Source of the DNA: Streptomyces sp. NBC_01304
GTDB lineage: Bacteria; Actinomycetota; Actinomycetes; Streptomycetales; Streptomycetaceae
Length of the DNA: 64,000 nucleotides
Assembly: GCF_035975855.1 (NCBI RefSeq)
Contig: NZ_CP109055.1
Span: forward strand, 62,001-126,000
Direction: 5' to 3'
Both the position numbers and the translations under genes were made by a program. Below the pieces are notes generated by a model. It had not been told where the DNA came from. It did no database searches and saw only the letters and a list, made by a program, of their open reading frames with translations. This document shows positions 45,105-54,979 of the stretch, piece by piece. Position 1 is the stretch's first letter. Each line of letters opens with the position of its first letter.

Positions 45105-45452
45105 CGACGTCCGCGACCCACCGGCAGGGACTCGGTTGGCCGTTGATGTGGCCGAGGCCGGTCCTCGTCCTCGTCTCGTCCTCGCGGATAGGGATCACCG
45201 GAAAACTGGGTGCGGCCACCCCTTCGGGATGAGTACCCGCCGAGGTGGCCGTTCCCCCCGGGCAGGGTCAGCCGATCTTCTCGGGTCCGTAGAAGATCTC
45301 GTAGGAGCCGGTGTGGGCCTACGTGATCGGCTCCGAGCGGGATCGGGTTTCCTTTCGGGCGACGCCAGGGCCGTGGCTCCCGGCCGCGCGGCCGACGCAA
45401 GAGGAGACTGACCGGCGTCGCCCCGGCCACTCTCCAGTCTCTGTGAGTCCCC
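45105..45452. other. Gap without a gene, with a possible coding tail
   Basis: On the minus strand near 45290 a short tail reads AHTGSYEIFYGPEKIG before a stop, preceded by an in-frame TAG. It may be the last residues of a lost gene. Otherwise nothing is supported. Confidence 0.3.
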
Positions 45453-46672
45453 TTGCTCGCTCTCCTCGTCCTGGTGTCCTTGCTGTTCGTGTGGACGCTG
45501 GTGTCGGACAGACTGGCCCGCTGGAGCATCACCGCACCGATCGCGTTCGCGCTGGCCGGAATCGTGCTGACCCGCGGTCAGCACCCGGCCGTGCCCCTGG
45601 ACCTGGAGACGCACGCGTTCCAGCGGGGCGTCGAACTCGTCCTCGCCGTCATGCTCTTCACGGATGCCACCGAGGCCAGGGACTACGAACGACTCGGCAA
45701 GTCGGTGGGAGAAGGCCGTCTGCTCGGCCTGGCTCTGCCGGCCTCGCCACCCTCTGCGGCGCGCTGCTCTTCCCCGGCACCAACTGGTGGCTCCTCGCTG
45801 TGGCCGCGCTCGTCGTGATGCCCATGGACCTCGCCCCGGTCTCGAACTTCCTGCGCGATGTGCGGGTCCCGCTGAAGGTGCGAGCCGCCTTGAACATCGA
45901 AGGCGGCTTCAACGACGGACTGGCCTCCCCACTGTTCGTGTTCTGCGTCGCCAACCTCATCAACACGAAAGGCGACTCCTTCCTCGACCTGGTCCTGAAC
46001 GCCCTCAAGGGCGCGGTGCTCGCCGTCCTCGTCGGCGCGGCAGTGGGCCTCCTGGCATCCCACCTGGCGCGACGGGCCCTGGCGGCCGGCTGGGCCAAGC
46101 CCGCCGGCCTGCGCCTGACGACCCTGACCCTGCCGTTCCTCACGTACGCGGCAGCCCTCCTGATCGGCGGCAACGGTTTCGTCGCAGCGTTCGTGGCCGG
46201 CTGGTGCTACGCCCACACCGCGCACTCCATCGGCCAGAACAACCTCGAACTCGCCCACGATGCCTGCCATGTGCTGGGCCTGGCGGTGTGGTTCACCTTC
46301 GGCAAGCTGACCGCGGACGAGTTCGCGTCCGACGGCCTCACCCTGCAGATCGCCCTCTACGCGCTGCTCGCCCTCACCCTGGCCCGCATGGTGCCTGCAT
46401 ACGCCGCGCTGAGCGGCATGGGCTTCAGCCGGGCCGAGCGCACGGCGGTCGGCTGGCTCGGCTCCCGCGGCGTCACCTCGATCGTCTTCGCGTTCCTTGC
46501 CTACGTCCAACTCCCGCCCGGTGACGCGTCGTTCGTCTTCCAGGTGACGGGTGCGACCGTGTTGCTGAGCATCGTCCTGCACGGCGTCACCATGGAGCCC
46601 ATCGCCCGCTGGTTCGCACGCCACCCCCAGCCCGACCTGCCGTCGCCTGCTACATCGGCACCCGGCCGATGA
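45453..46672 (+). pseudogene. CPA1-type cation:proton antiporter, frameshifted
   Basis: The N-terminal frame (LLALLVLVSLLFVWTLVSDR, ITAPIAFALAGIVLT, LVLAVMLFTDATEARD) runs to about 45745. The next frame then continues with LATLCGALLFPGTNWWLLAV, VRAALNIEGGFNDGLASPLF and FLAYVQLPPGDASFVFQ. The GGFNDGxAxP motif and about twelve membrane helices identify a NhaP-like Na+/H+ exchanger. A few bases are missing between the frames, so no full protein can be made unless the shift is an error. The start at TTG 45453 is tentative. Confidence 0.75.
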
Positions 46673-46676
46673 AATG

Positions 46677-47480
46677 TCACCGCCCCAGGCGGTGCCGTTC
46701 GTCGTGGTCGGCCGGTGTCCGTGCCGGTGCTCCGGCGATCTTGTCCTGGAACCAGGTGCGCAGACGTGCCCAGCGGGCGTCATGCCGGGCCGTCTGCTGT
46801 TCGGCGCGTGCCAGCTTGGCCGGGCGGTTGCGGTAATAACGGATGGCCCACGGTGAGCCGGGCCGGGCCATTCGGGCCGCGGCGACCAACCCGACCACCG
46901 GAACGAACAGCCCGAGCACCCCCAGACGGATCTTCCCTTTGCCGAAGGCGACCGCCGCACACACCAGATCGGCCACGATCGCCGCGACCCACCAGCCGCG
47001 CCCGGCCGTGGCGAGGTCGCCGAACGAGTTGATGCCCAGCGGATCGAACCCGGACAGGACCGCGCCGACCGCGGCCACGGTGAGGGTGATCGCCTCAAGG
47101 GAGGCCCGCCCCTCCTTGGACCAGTACACGTCCTGCAGATGCAGGATCAGCGCGAACTCGTCCAGGACGAGCCCCGCCCCGGCCCCGAAGACAGCGGCAG
47201 CCAGGCACCTGGCCAGGCCGTCCTCGCCGGCCGCCCCGACCGCCCAGAACCCTCCGACGATTGTCAGGACCACACCCGGCACCACGTGATGGATGTGCAG
47301 CCCGCCTGAACTCACATTGCGAAACGGCCCCCGTCCGGCCCGGATCATCCTTGTGATCACCCGGGTGACCAGGAACACCGCCACGAACGCCACCAACGCG
47401 ACCGTCAGCGGCAGCCGACCGCTCTGCCCAGCCACCTGCCACGAGTTCGCCACAGCATCCGCCTGCCCAAGGTCCGTCAC
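46677..47480 (-). CDS. Integral membrane protein
   Basis: 267 residues with about six membrane helices (LPLTVALVAFVAVFLVTRVI, VVPGVVLTIVGGFWAV, AAAVFGAGAGLVLDEFALIL). HIHH and LDEFALILHL provide a His/Asp/Glu cluster that recurs in actinobacterial proteins of this type. Function unknown. The C-terminus is basic and cytoplasmic-looking. It converges with the antiporter remnant, with 4 bases between the stops. Confidence 0.65.
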   Translation of the reverse strand: MTDLGQADAVANSWQVAGQSGRLPLTVALVAFVAVFLVTRVITRMIRAGRGPFRNVSSGGLHIHHVVPGVVLTIVGGFWAVGAAGEDGLARCLAAAVFGAGAGLVLDEFALILHLQDVYWSKEGRASLEAITLTVAAVGAVLSGFDPLGINSFGDLATAGRGWWVAAIVADLVCAAVAFGKGKIRLGVLGLFVPVVGLVAAARMARPGSPWAIRYYRNRPAKLARAEQQTARHDARWARLRTWFQDKIAGAPARTPADHDERHRLGR

Positions 47481-47693
47481 AGCCTGTCAACGAGTCGACG
47501 GAACCCCGGACACCGGCGCCTCCCTTTGGCCGGTAGCGTTGGCCGGCCCGTCGGTCACCGGCTGTCAGGGGCGTACTGCTCGTCGCCGTGATCGCTGTAG
47601 CCGTTCTCATCCTCTGGCTGATCTTCTAGGGCCTGCCTGCACTGAGATGGCGAGCCCCTTGTGACAGGTCAGGGCTGCTGGCTTCGCGGGTGG

Positions 47694-47726
47694 GGCCCGT
47701 TGCCCACAGGCTGCGGGCAACGGGCC
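47694..47726. terminator. Perfect 12-bp hairpin
   Basis: GGCCCGTTGCCC pairs with GGGCAACGGGCC across a 9-base loop. It lies in the 475-bp gap between two minus-strand genes and could end leftward transcripts. The short hydrophobic reading VLLVAVIAVAVLILWLIF just before 47629 on the plus strand is too small to call a gene. Confidence 0.55.
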
Positions 47727-47897
47727 GCTTGCTGACTCGGCTGTAACGGCGTCAGGCGGTCTGGTGCGGGCGGGAGGGCCAAAGAACCAATTGCTTGGTG
47801 TGTCGGGGCTGAGGCTCGTACACCTGCATCTGCTTCCGGCTGCTGCTGATTCTCGTCATACAACGAGCACCCGCAGAAGGCCGGGCCGCAGACTGCT

Positions 47898-47928
47898 CTG
47901 CCCCAGCCGGTGTGACCGACTGGGGCAG
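47898..47928 (-). terminator. Hairpin after the calcium-binding repeat gene
   Basis: CTGCCCCAG pairs with CTGGGGCAG across a 13-base loop, 28 bases downstream of the stop of the gene that runs from 49620 to 47956. Confidence 0.6.
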
Positions 47929-47955
47929 CGTCATGCGGGGGCGGAGCGGACCTTG

Positions 47956-49620
47956 CTAGGTGGTGCAGCTGTTGGCGGTTTCGGAGTTGGTGCAGGTGTC
48001 GGTGCCGTTTCCTCCGTTGACGGTGTCGGTGCCGGCTCCGGCGTCGATGGTGTCGTTGCCGTTGCCGCCGTTGATCACGTCGTTGCCGTTGTCCCCGTAG
48101 ATGACGTCATCGCCGTTGCCGCCTTCGATGGCGTCGTTGCCGCTGCCGGCGTAGACGGTGTCGTTGCCGTTTCCGGCGTTGATGACGTCGTTGCCGGCGC
48201 CGCTGCAGATCACGTCGTTGCCGTTGGTGCCGTTGATGACGTTGGCGGACGCGCTGCCGGTGATGGTGCAGCCGTGTCCGTTGCCCACGGTCGTGTTCTG
48301 GGCGGCGTTGTTGTTACCGGCGTCCGGGTCGCTCTGCGTGGCGGTGGTCGTCGCGCTCGCGGTGAGGGTGCCGGTCGCCTGGGGTTCGATGGCGATCGCC
48401 ACGGTGGCCGAGGCGCCGTTGGCGAGGGTGCCCAGGGTGCAGGTCACCGTGGAGCCTGCGGTGCTGCAGGTGCCCTGGCTGGGGGTGGCGGACTGGACGA
48501 CCGAGGCCGAGCCGGAGAGCCCCACAGTGGTGGCGGTGGAAGTGGCGCTCTGCGGGCCGTTGTTGGTCACCGTGATGGTGTCGGTGAAGGCGTCGCCGAG
48601 GGCGACCGGGTCGGCGGCGTCCGTGACGGCTGTTGCCAGGTCAGCCCCGGAGGCGACGGCGGTGAAGACGAACACGACCGAGCCGTCGCCCGCGTTACTG
48701 CCGTCGGTGAGCGTGGTAGGTGAGCCGGGCACCGTGCCGGAGATCAGACTCGAGCCGCCGCCCCCGCCACCGCCGCCGGAGCCATTGTCGATGACGTCGG
48801 AGAATTCGACTGCACCGGAGCCTCCGCCTCCGCCGGAGTGATGGCCCGCGCCGCCGCTGCCACCGGCTCCGCCGCGGCCACCGGCGCCGGCATTGTTGAT
48901 TGGTGCTCCCGCGCCACCTGCCGCGTTGGGCGATGAACCTGCGCTTCCGCTACCTCCCGGGACGCCCGCCCCCTGGACACCGCCACCCGTGCCGCCGGCG
49001 CCCGCTGTCGTCTGCGTGGCCGCGCCGCCGCCTGCGCCGCCGCCTGCGCCGCCGCCCGGCGAGGAGGGCCCGTCACCGGTGGCCCCCGGGCCGGCACTGT
49101 CCCCGCCGTTGCCGCCGCGCCGCGCGAAACCACTGTCCGAGATCTCCCCGGCCCCGCCGCCGGACCCGGCAGTGAGCAGCGGCGCGTCGGCTGCCGTGGT
49201 CACCGCAACCAGACCGCCCCCGCCACCACCCAATGGGAAGGAGCCAGTTGCACCCTTGGATCCGACAACAACGTTGAGGGACTGTCCGGAGGTGACCGCG
49301 AGGGTAGCGACCACCAGGGCACCCTTCCCGCCAACCCGGTCGTCCGCGTTGGGGCCGGCATTTCCGCCACCCGCGCCCTTGAGGGTCACCTCACCACTGG
49401 CGACCCCGGCGGGCACGGTGACACTGCCGGTGCCGCCGGCGGTGCACGTGATGGTCGTGGTGCTGACCACGACGACGGGCGGGCCGCACACGCCATCGGC
49501 CGCAGCCGGGGAGGCCACGGCGATCAGCCCGGCCATGCCCAGCGTTGCGGAGGCGGCCAGCGCGGCCAGTTGCCTGCACCGCCGGGTACGCGGCGGACGG
49601 TCCTTCGTGGTTGAAGACAT
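47956..49620 (-). CDS. Secreted glycine-rich protein with DUF11-like domain and hemolysin-type calcium-binding repeats
   Basis: 554 residues from ATG 49620 after GAGAGGGGA. There is a signal peptide (ALAASATLGMAGLIAVASPA). Residues 40-300 are a Gly/Ala-rich region of a glycine-rich surface-protein type. A DUF11-like beta domain follows (FTDTITVTNNGPQSATSTAT). The C-terminal 110 residues are tandem nonapeptides (GNGNDTVYAGSGNDAIEGGN) that bind Ca2+ in a beta-roll, ending in CTNSETANSCTT. It probably acts at the cell surface or in the matrix. Its truncated relative lies at 32530-33027. Confidence 0.8.
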   Translation of the reverse strand: MSSTTKDRPPRTRRCRQLAALAASATLGMAGLIAVASPAAADGVCGPPVVVVSTTTITCTAGGTGSVTVPAGVASGEVTLKGAGGGNAGPNADDRVGGKGALVVATLAVTSGQSLNVVVGSKGATGSFPLGGGGGGLVAVTTAADAPLLTAGSGGGAGEISDSGFARRGGNGGDSAGPGATGDGPSSPGGGAGGGAGGGAATQTTAGAGGTGGGVQGAGVPGGSGSAGSSPNAAGGAGAPINNAGAGGRGGAGGSGGAGHHSGGGGGSGAVEFSDVIDNGSGGGGGGGGSSLISGTVPGSPTTLTDGSNAGDGSVVFVFTAVASGADLATAVTDAADPVALGDAFTDTITVTNNGPQSATSTATTVGLSGSASVVQSATPSQGTCSTAGSTVTCTLGTLANGASATVAIAIEPQATGTLTASATTTATQSDPDAGNNNAAQNTTVGNGHGCTITGSASANVINGTNGNDVICSGAGNDVINAGNGNDTVYAGSGNDAIEGGNGDDVIYGDNGNDVINGGNGNDTIDAGAGTDTVNGGNGTDTCTNSETANSCTT

Positions 49621-49812
49621 CGTGGTGTCCCCTCTCCCTGCCCGCGCCGGGGCGGCGGAGACCTGAAGGGCCTCACCGAGGTTCCGCGGCGGCGTGGAGC
49701 CGCGACAAGGGGACGGCCTGATGCTGGTGAAACCGAGCAAGGCGCACGGCTGAGATTTCCACGACGCGGCAGGGGCAGGGCCACGACATGCTTCAACTAG
49801 CCATGCAGGCAA

Positions 49813-50103
49813 AGGAGTTGGCCGCCCAGTGTCGCTGCCGTCAGGGTGGCAGAGGCACTCACAGCCCTCGGCCGGTAATCAGCCACATCGACAACCAAGG
49901 CCAACCCCGGTCAAGCGGCTCACGGAAACCGACCCGACGTGGCGACAATGCTGCGGATCAGACCGTATTCGTTCACATGGCCGACAACCGTCGCCCCGGC
50001 CGGATCCGTCATGGAAGCGCGCCCAGGTCCAGCGGGAAGTCCTGTCGCCGATTTCCGTGTCCACCAATACCGAAGGCCTGCGATCGGGGTCGGCGAATCG
50101 ATG
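49813..50103. other. Gap with no gene seen
   Basis: No frame here shows a ribosome site or a known family. The 3' end of the DUF4436 gene follows. Confidence 0.35.
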
Positions 50104-51039
50104 TCAGTGGGCTGGGGCGCCGCCGTCCGTGCTGCTGCTGTCGACGTGATGATCGGGGTGGACTTCGGGGACTTCCTCGGTCCTTTTCTGCTTTTCTGTT
50201 CGGATTCCGGCGACGACGACGGCGACGAGGCAGGTGCCGACGATCGCCTCGGCCCAGAAGAAGCCGGAGTAGTCGATGAGACTTCCGATGGGCGGGTTGC
50301 CGGGGGCGGCGTTGCGGAATCCGGCGAGGGCGAAGAGGGTGGCGGCCATCCAGCCGAGCGCGGGCCAGACGAGGCCGCGACGCTGGTCGATGATCACCCA
50401 GGCGCCACCGAGGACAGCGAGAGCGAGACCCCACATGACGGCCGTCATCATGTAGCCCATCACGAACGTCGCGCGGGACCGGCTGATCTTCACGTCAAAC
50501 GCTGCGGATCCGGCTTCTCGGCTCTTGCCGACGATGGAGGGCTTAAAGCCCGCGTCGGCTTCGCGCAAGGACAGGGATACCGGAACCGACTTGCCGCCGG
50601 CCTCGGCGGAGAAGCCGATGTTGGTGCGGTAGCGGTCGAAGGGGTAGTCGGAGACGCCACTGCCGTCCAGGCCGACCTTCAAGTCCTCGTAGGAGATCCG
50701 CTCACCAGCCTTGAGTTCGAGACTGCCGTGGATGAGTGAGGACGTCTCAATGTGGAAGTTCTGGGCCGGAGTGAAGGTGTCGCCGTTCTCGCTCAGGCGC
50801 CCTTGGGGCATCACGAGGACTCGCAGCGTCATCTCTCGGGCCACCGGGTCAACCTTTTGCACGGTGGCCTGAACGTCGAGGCGATCAGCGGTGTGGGTGC
50901 TTCCGGCGGTGTGCTGCTGCTGCCGGACGTCGCGTTCGTTGAAGTACAGGGCGATGCCGGTCGCCACACCGGCCAGCAACACCACGACTGCGACCAGGTT
51001 CCGGGTCAGCCGGGACTTCGGCAGGACAAGACGAGTCAT
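50104..51039 (-). CDS. DUF4436 membrane protein
   Basis: 311 residues. An N-terminal helix (NLVAVVVLLAGVATGIALYF) is followed by an extracytoplasmic beta domain (YPFDRYRTNIGFSAEAGG is the family-typical block). Three C-terminal membrane helices come next (FVMGYMMTAVMWGLALAVLG; WPALGWMAATLFALAGF; EAIVGTCLVAVVVAGI) and an acidic cytoplasmic tail. The family is widespread in actinobacteria with unknown function. Confidence 0.8.
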   Translation of the reverse strand: MTRLVLPKSRLTRNLVAVVVLLAGVATGIALYFNERDVRQQQHTAGSTHTADRLDVQATVQKVDPVAREMTLRVLVMPQGRLSENGDTFTPAQNFHIETSSLIHGSLELKAGERISYEDLKVGLDGSGVSDYPFDRYRTNIGFSAEAGGKSVPVSLSLREADAGFKPSIVGKSREAGSAAFDVKISRSRATFVMGYMMTAVMWGLALAVLGGAWVIIDQRRGLVWPALGWMAATLFALAGFRNAAPGNPPIGSLIDYSGFFWAEAIVGTCLVAVVVAGIRTEKQKRTEEVPEVHPDHHVDSSSTDGGAPAH

Positions 51040-51409
51040 CAGAGAGTCCTCTGCGGGCGGTCAGCCGCAGACTCTCCGCGACATCCTCACGAATCTACGC
51101 ATTCCGCATCAAAAAGACCCGTACATGGAGTAACGGTTCCCCTGCGCCCCGGCTACGAACACTCATCGGGCCAAAGCCAGCACCCCAGGGAGGCCAGCAA
51201 CCGAACTCCTCGGCCGCACCCCCTGCCCAGCCGGGCGGTGTCCCCTTCAGTGGTGGAGCAGCGATCGCTTCTCACCACTTGCCACCACCACATCGCGCTA
51301 ATACACCGCCCTGCGGGACACGATCCGCACACCGGACCTGCGGTCGACGGCAGTCACCCCCAGCCCTGGCAGCCAGCCGACCCTGTTTATGCTCACGCCC
51401 ATGACATTG
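51040..51409. other. Gap with no gene seen
   Basis: Includes a locally A/T-richer stretch near 51100-51130 that may hold the promoter of the DUF4436 gene. No conserved frame. Confidence 0.3.
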
Positions 51410-51632
51410 GAATGGGAACAGATCATCGTGGGCGCATCGTCAAACTGATGCGCCAGTACGCCGTGACCAGCAGGGTCCTGTCTTCCAGCGGCAGGCCCCA
51501 TGGTCTGCCGCGGCGGGTGGCGTCGGCCCCCGCGCGGAGCAGCGCCCTCACCAGTTTCGTGAACTGGCGCGGGCTCAGCCTGGTGAACGGGACTATCCAA
51601 GACGGCTCCGACGCCGTGATCACACCAGTCAC
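51410..51632 (-). mobile_element. N-terminal remnant of an IS5/HARBI1-like transposase
   Basis: GTG 51632 opens VTGVITASEPSWIVPFTRLS, PRQFTKLVRALLRAGADATR and RGRPWGLPLEDRTLLVTAYW. This is the N-terminal DNA-binding part of streptomycete transposases of the DDE_Tnp_4 type. It ends after RISLTMR, with no catalytic domain. Confidence 0.7.
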
Positions 51633-51639
51633 AAAAAGA

Positions 51640-51935
51640 TCATTTCAGTCGTAGGCCAGCGACCCGAGGGCAGGCACAAATGCCGTTCGGAGGCGACCTC
51701 CGGTCCCGTGCGCGTTGCTGATGGCCACGGCATCGCCGATCTCACTGCTTCACAAGAGCGCAAGCGTTCAACGCGTTCACGCCCTGCGGAGCCGCACCAT
51801 CTACCGTCGCTGCCTTCCATGTTGTCTCCTGACGACGTCCGGTATGCAACAGCCCCCCGCCCACGCGGTCAGACCCTGCCGCGGTCTCATCGACGATGCG
51901 GTGAGGGCGCCGAACGACCATGAGGACGACGCGCG
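51640..51935. other. Gap with no gene seen
   Basis: Lies between the transposase remnant and the start of the 482-residue gene, and probably contains that gene's promoter. Confidence 0.3.
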
Positions 51936-53384
51936 ATGAGCATCGTTGAACCAGGAGTCTCCCCCGTCACCGCGGCCCTCTTTGGGCCGGACCTTTTCCG
52001 ACCCAACGAGCGGACCGCGAGCCTGCTCGCCGCCGACATGCGGCGCATTCCAGCTCTCAGGAAGTCTTGGAATCCAGCGATAGGGACCCGTCTGTTTGAA
52101 GCCCACAACCCAGTCGGCACCTACGACTCCCACATGAGAGAGATCCCCCTCCAGGAAAACCTGGCCAAGACCCAACCCCTGAAGGACTTTCCCGACCTCC
52201 CTCTCGCTGTCGATGCTCCTCGTCGCCATGGCTTCGTCGCCCGCGGCACGTCACTCCTGCAGGCAATGACCGAAGTGATCCCCGTGCCCGATACCCCCTT
52301 CTGGCACGCAGTGGCCGAGCAGACCTACGGATACGCCTGGTGCCTCATCGACAACAACCAGTTGTGTCGGGACTGCGTGCACGGCTCGTGTTCTGTCAGC
52401 CTGTTCGACTCCTTCGCTGACTACTACCACTTCGCCGAACAGATGCCCGAAACGCTCGACATCACCGCACAGCGCGTCGTGGAGTACATCAATCACGTCC
52501 ATCGCGACCACACGGCCGACGGCCAGGAACGTAAGATCATGGACGCCTGGCTGGCATCAACACAGGCCATCTACGCCGACGTCCTCCACCCCAAGGCCGA
52601 GCAACTGCGCCTTCCCGACGACGAACTCCGTACCATCCGATACCGCGTGATCAACGCCGCGATCCGGGCACTCACCCTCCAAGCCCGCCACGAGCAGGGG
52701 CCGCTCATCGGGGATGACAACACCGTCGACGCGGTCGCGCTCGCCGCCGTGGTGACGCACGATGCCTGCGACCGCCGACACGACAACGTCGCGAACGAGT
52801 ACTACAACGTCCTCACCTTCACCGCCGCCCACACCGGCGTGGAGAGCGTCGACCAGGTCCGCCGCTTCTGCACCGACGTATGGGCCTGGGCCATTGACCA
52901 CGGCGCCGACTGGGCCCTGCACATCGCCGGCCGGCTGCTCATCTGGCAGGTCTACATGGCCCGGTACCAGGCCGACGTCCTCCTCGACCACCTAACCGCC
53001 CCCCACCCTCGCGACCGGGCCGAGGTCAACCCCTACGGCGATTCGGTGCTCAACAGCCTCAACCCACTCCCGCCCAGCCCGACCCCCGACGACTTCGACC
53101 TACGCTCCCGCTGCCAGGACAAAGCCCGATACGACCAGAAGCTCCATGCCTGCCTGACCCACTTCCAACACTGCCCCGGCTGTCGTGGCTACGACACCGC
53201 CACTTGGCAGCAGCGAGTCCCCCTCATCGAGGCGGCCTACCACGCCAAATACACAGACAGTTGTTGCCTGAACACCATCAGCACCTACTCGATCCTCACC
53301 CCTCTCGATCACCTCTGGTGGGCGGCAGACCCCACAGCCCGCTACACCGGACCGGCCGGCGAATGGTCCCCCTTGCTTTGCTGA
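51936..53384 (+). CDS. Unknown 482-residue helical protein with Asp/His-rich motif
   Basis: The start at ATG 51936 follows GAGGACG. The protein is largely alpha-helical. Distinct blocks are CLIDNNQLCRDCVHGSC (about 137-153, Cys-rich), VVTHDACDRRHDNVANEYYN (about 270-290), WAIDHGADWALHIAGRLLIW and HFQHCPGCRGYD near 410. The all-helical layout with a DxxD/HDN-type cluster recalls metal-dependent isoprenoid enzymes, but no accepted motif is complete, so no function is assigned. Full length and free of shifts, in a region full of remnants. Confidence 0.5.
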   Translation: MSIVEPGVSPVTAALFGPDLFRPNERTASLLAADMRRIPALRKSWNPAIGTRLFEAHNPVGTYDSHMREIPLQENLAKTQPLKDFPDLPLAVDAPRRHGFVARGTSLLQAMTEVIPVPDTPFWHAVAEQTYGYAWCLIDNNQLCRDCVHGSCSVSLFDSFADYYHFAEQMPETLDITAQRVVEYINHVHRDHTADGQERKIMDAWLASTQAIYADVLHPKAEQLRLPDDELRTIRYRVINAAIRALTLQARHEQGPLIGDDNTVDAVALAAVVTHDACDRRHDNVANEYYNVLTFTAAHTGVESVDQVRRFCTDVWAWAIDHGADWALHIAGRLLIWQVYMARYQADVLLDHLTAPHPRDRAEVNPYGDSVLNSLNPLPPSPTPDDFDLRSRCQDKARYDQKLHACLTHFQHCPGCRGYDTATWQQRVPLIEAAYHAKYTDSCCLNTISTYSILTPLDHLWWAADPTARYTGPAGEWSPLLC

Positions 53385-53463
53385 TCCCTCCATCGGCCAC
53401 TGACGAAGTTCTCACCGTCGGCCCCCAACACAGGGAATCCCACCAGTTACGGGACAAGCCTTA

Positions 53464-54494
53464 CGAGCTCGTGCATGGTTGCGGGCCGGGCGTCGTGGCG
53501 GCACCGTTAGTCCATGGGGAGCGTTGCCCGTTCGGTGATCGTCAATGGTCCGCGAATCACCGGTCTGACCAGGGAAGTGATCGCTGAACTCGTCGCCGAA
53601 GTCGGCCCGTTGTGGGCTGCTCAGCGGTGCCGACGACTTTCGGAGCGTCCGAGGCGACGAGCGATGGGAGCCGGAGCCCGCTACAAGCTGGTGTTCGTCG
53701 ACCGGCTGCTCGCCACGCTTGTCCATCTCCGCCACGGAGTCACACACGACGTGCTGGCCTGCTGGTTCGGCGTGGACCGTTCCACCATCACCCGGGCGAT
53801 CGGTGGGGTTCGGCCTTTGCTGGCCCAGCGTGGCTGTGCCGTGGGGCCGGGCATGCGGCTGCGCACGCTCGCTGACGTGGCCGACTACCTCGAGACCAGC
53901 GGGCAGAGCGCCATCATCGATGCCACCGAGATCCGCGTCCGCCGCCCGGCCGCAGGCATCTACGGCCGCGACCGCTTCATCTCCGGCAAGAGCAAGCAGA
54001 ACGCGGTGAAGGTCTTGGTGGTCACCGATAACCAGGGGCGGCTGCTGTTCGGCGGCGCGCTCAAGCCGGGCAGCTGCCCTGACATCACCCAAGCCCGCGA
54101 TGCAGGATTAGTAGAACTGCTCGGCAGACACCGTGACCTGCGCATCCTCGCTGATGCCGGCTATCAGGGTCTGGGCGCCCACCGGCGGCCAAGTGGATCA
54201 CGCCACCGCACCGCAAGTTCAGGAAGAACGCGTCTACTTGGTGGGAGGAGCGGTTCACCCAGCAGCGCAGGGCTCATGCATCTCGGCGCATTCGTGTCGA
54301 GCACGGCATCGCCCACTTGAAGAACTAGCGGGCCTTGGCTCGCCACCTCTCGGCGCGACCTTCTGGACGAACTCGTCCCGGCTATCGCCGGACTGGCAGC
54401 CACCCACCGAGCGTCACCACAGGCCGCCCCGACAGGGTGAGATCCGTCAGAGGACCACTTGACCATGTCCAGACGGCAACCATGCACGAGCTCG
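53464..54494 (+). mobile_element. IS5-family insertion sequence with intact ends and a dead transposase
   Basis: Perfect 19-bp terminal inverted repeats (CGAGCTCGTGCATGGTTGC at 53464-53482 and its complement at 54476-54494) enclose 1031 bp. A TTA direct repeat lies at each side (53461-53463 and 54495-54497), which fits a 3-bp target duplication. The element holds one transposase gene with inactivating changes. Confidence 0.85.
53514..54441 (+). pseudogene. Transposase of the 53.5-kb IS element, with frameshifts and a stop
   Basis: The intact part (VFVDRLLATLVHLRHGVTHD, FGVDRSTITRAIGGVRPLLA, SAIIDATEIRVRRP, VKVLVVTDNQGRLLFGG, LRILADAGYQG) is a DDE_Tnp_4-type transposase. After Gly near 54175 the frame shifts (HRKFRKNASTWWEERFTQQR in the next frame). 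TAG at 54327-54329 sits where HLKNWRALARHL is expected. A further shift leads to LLDELVPAIAGLAATH and the real end near 54441. The element needs an outside transposase to move. Confidence 0.75.
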
Positions 54495-54521
54495 TTAAAG
54501 CGTGTTGCGAAAGTGGTGTTG

Positions 54522-54821
54522 TCAGTCGCCGTTGAATACGAGGTATCGGTGGGCTTTGCGCTCGTCTTGAGCTGTCAGGGCAAGGATTTCCCGCACTGCC
54601 TCGGCTTCCTCTGCGGCTGATTCATCCGCCAAGGACCGGAGTTCGGGGATGAGGATCCTGAGCCGCATCCGGTTGAACACGGTGTCGTCGTAGGGGTCGA
54701 CGCATCCGAGCAGGGGCAGATTCTGGTTCGCCGCCCGCTCGCACTGGGCAGGGATGGATGGGTGCCCGTAGGTGGCTTCGATCTCGCCCGTGAATGTCCG
54801 GATGTCAACGCTGATTCCCAT
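54522..54821 (-). CDS. Small hypothetical protein
   Basis: 99 residues: MGISVDIRTFTGEIEATYGH, PSIPAQCERAANQNLPLLGC, DPYDDTVFNRMRLRILIPEL, and a helical acidic tail. The layout resembles small streptomycete proteins found next to toxin-immunity loci. No function assigned. It begins 28 bases beyond the IS element, which therefore did not disrupt it. Confidence 0.55.
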   Translation of the reverse strand: MGISVDIRTFTGEIEATYGHPSIPAQCERAANQNLPLLGCVDPYDDTVFNRMRLRILIPELRSLADESAAEEAEAVREILALTAQDERKAHRYLVFNGD

Positions 54822-54979
54822 GAGCGCACGTTGGTGCCCCGCGGATCGTTCGGCCGAAGCTGCCGAGGCGAACCAGAACCTCAGCCAGGGGCACGTAATG
54901 CTTTCCGTGCCAGGCAGGAAACGTGATTCCCTTCATTCCCGCCGCTGCTTCGGCTGTATCGCGTGACATGCGGCCCCCT

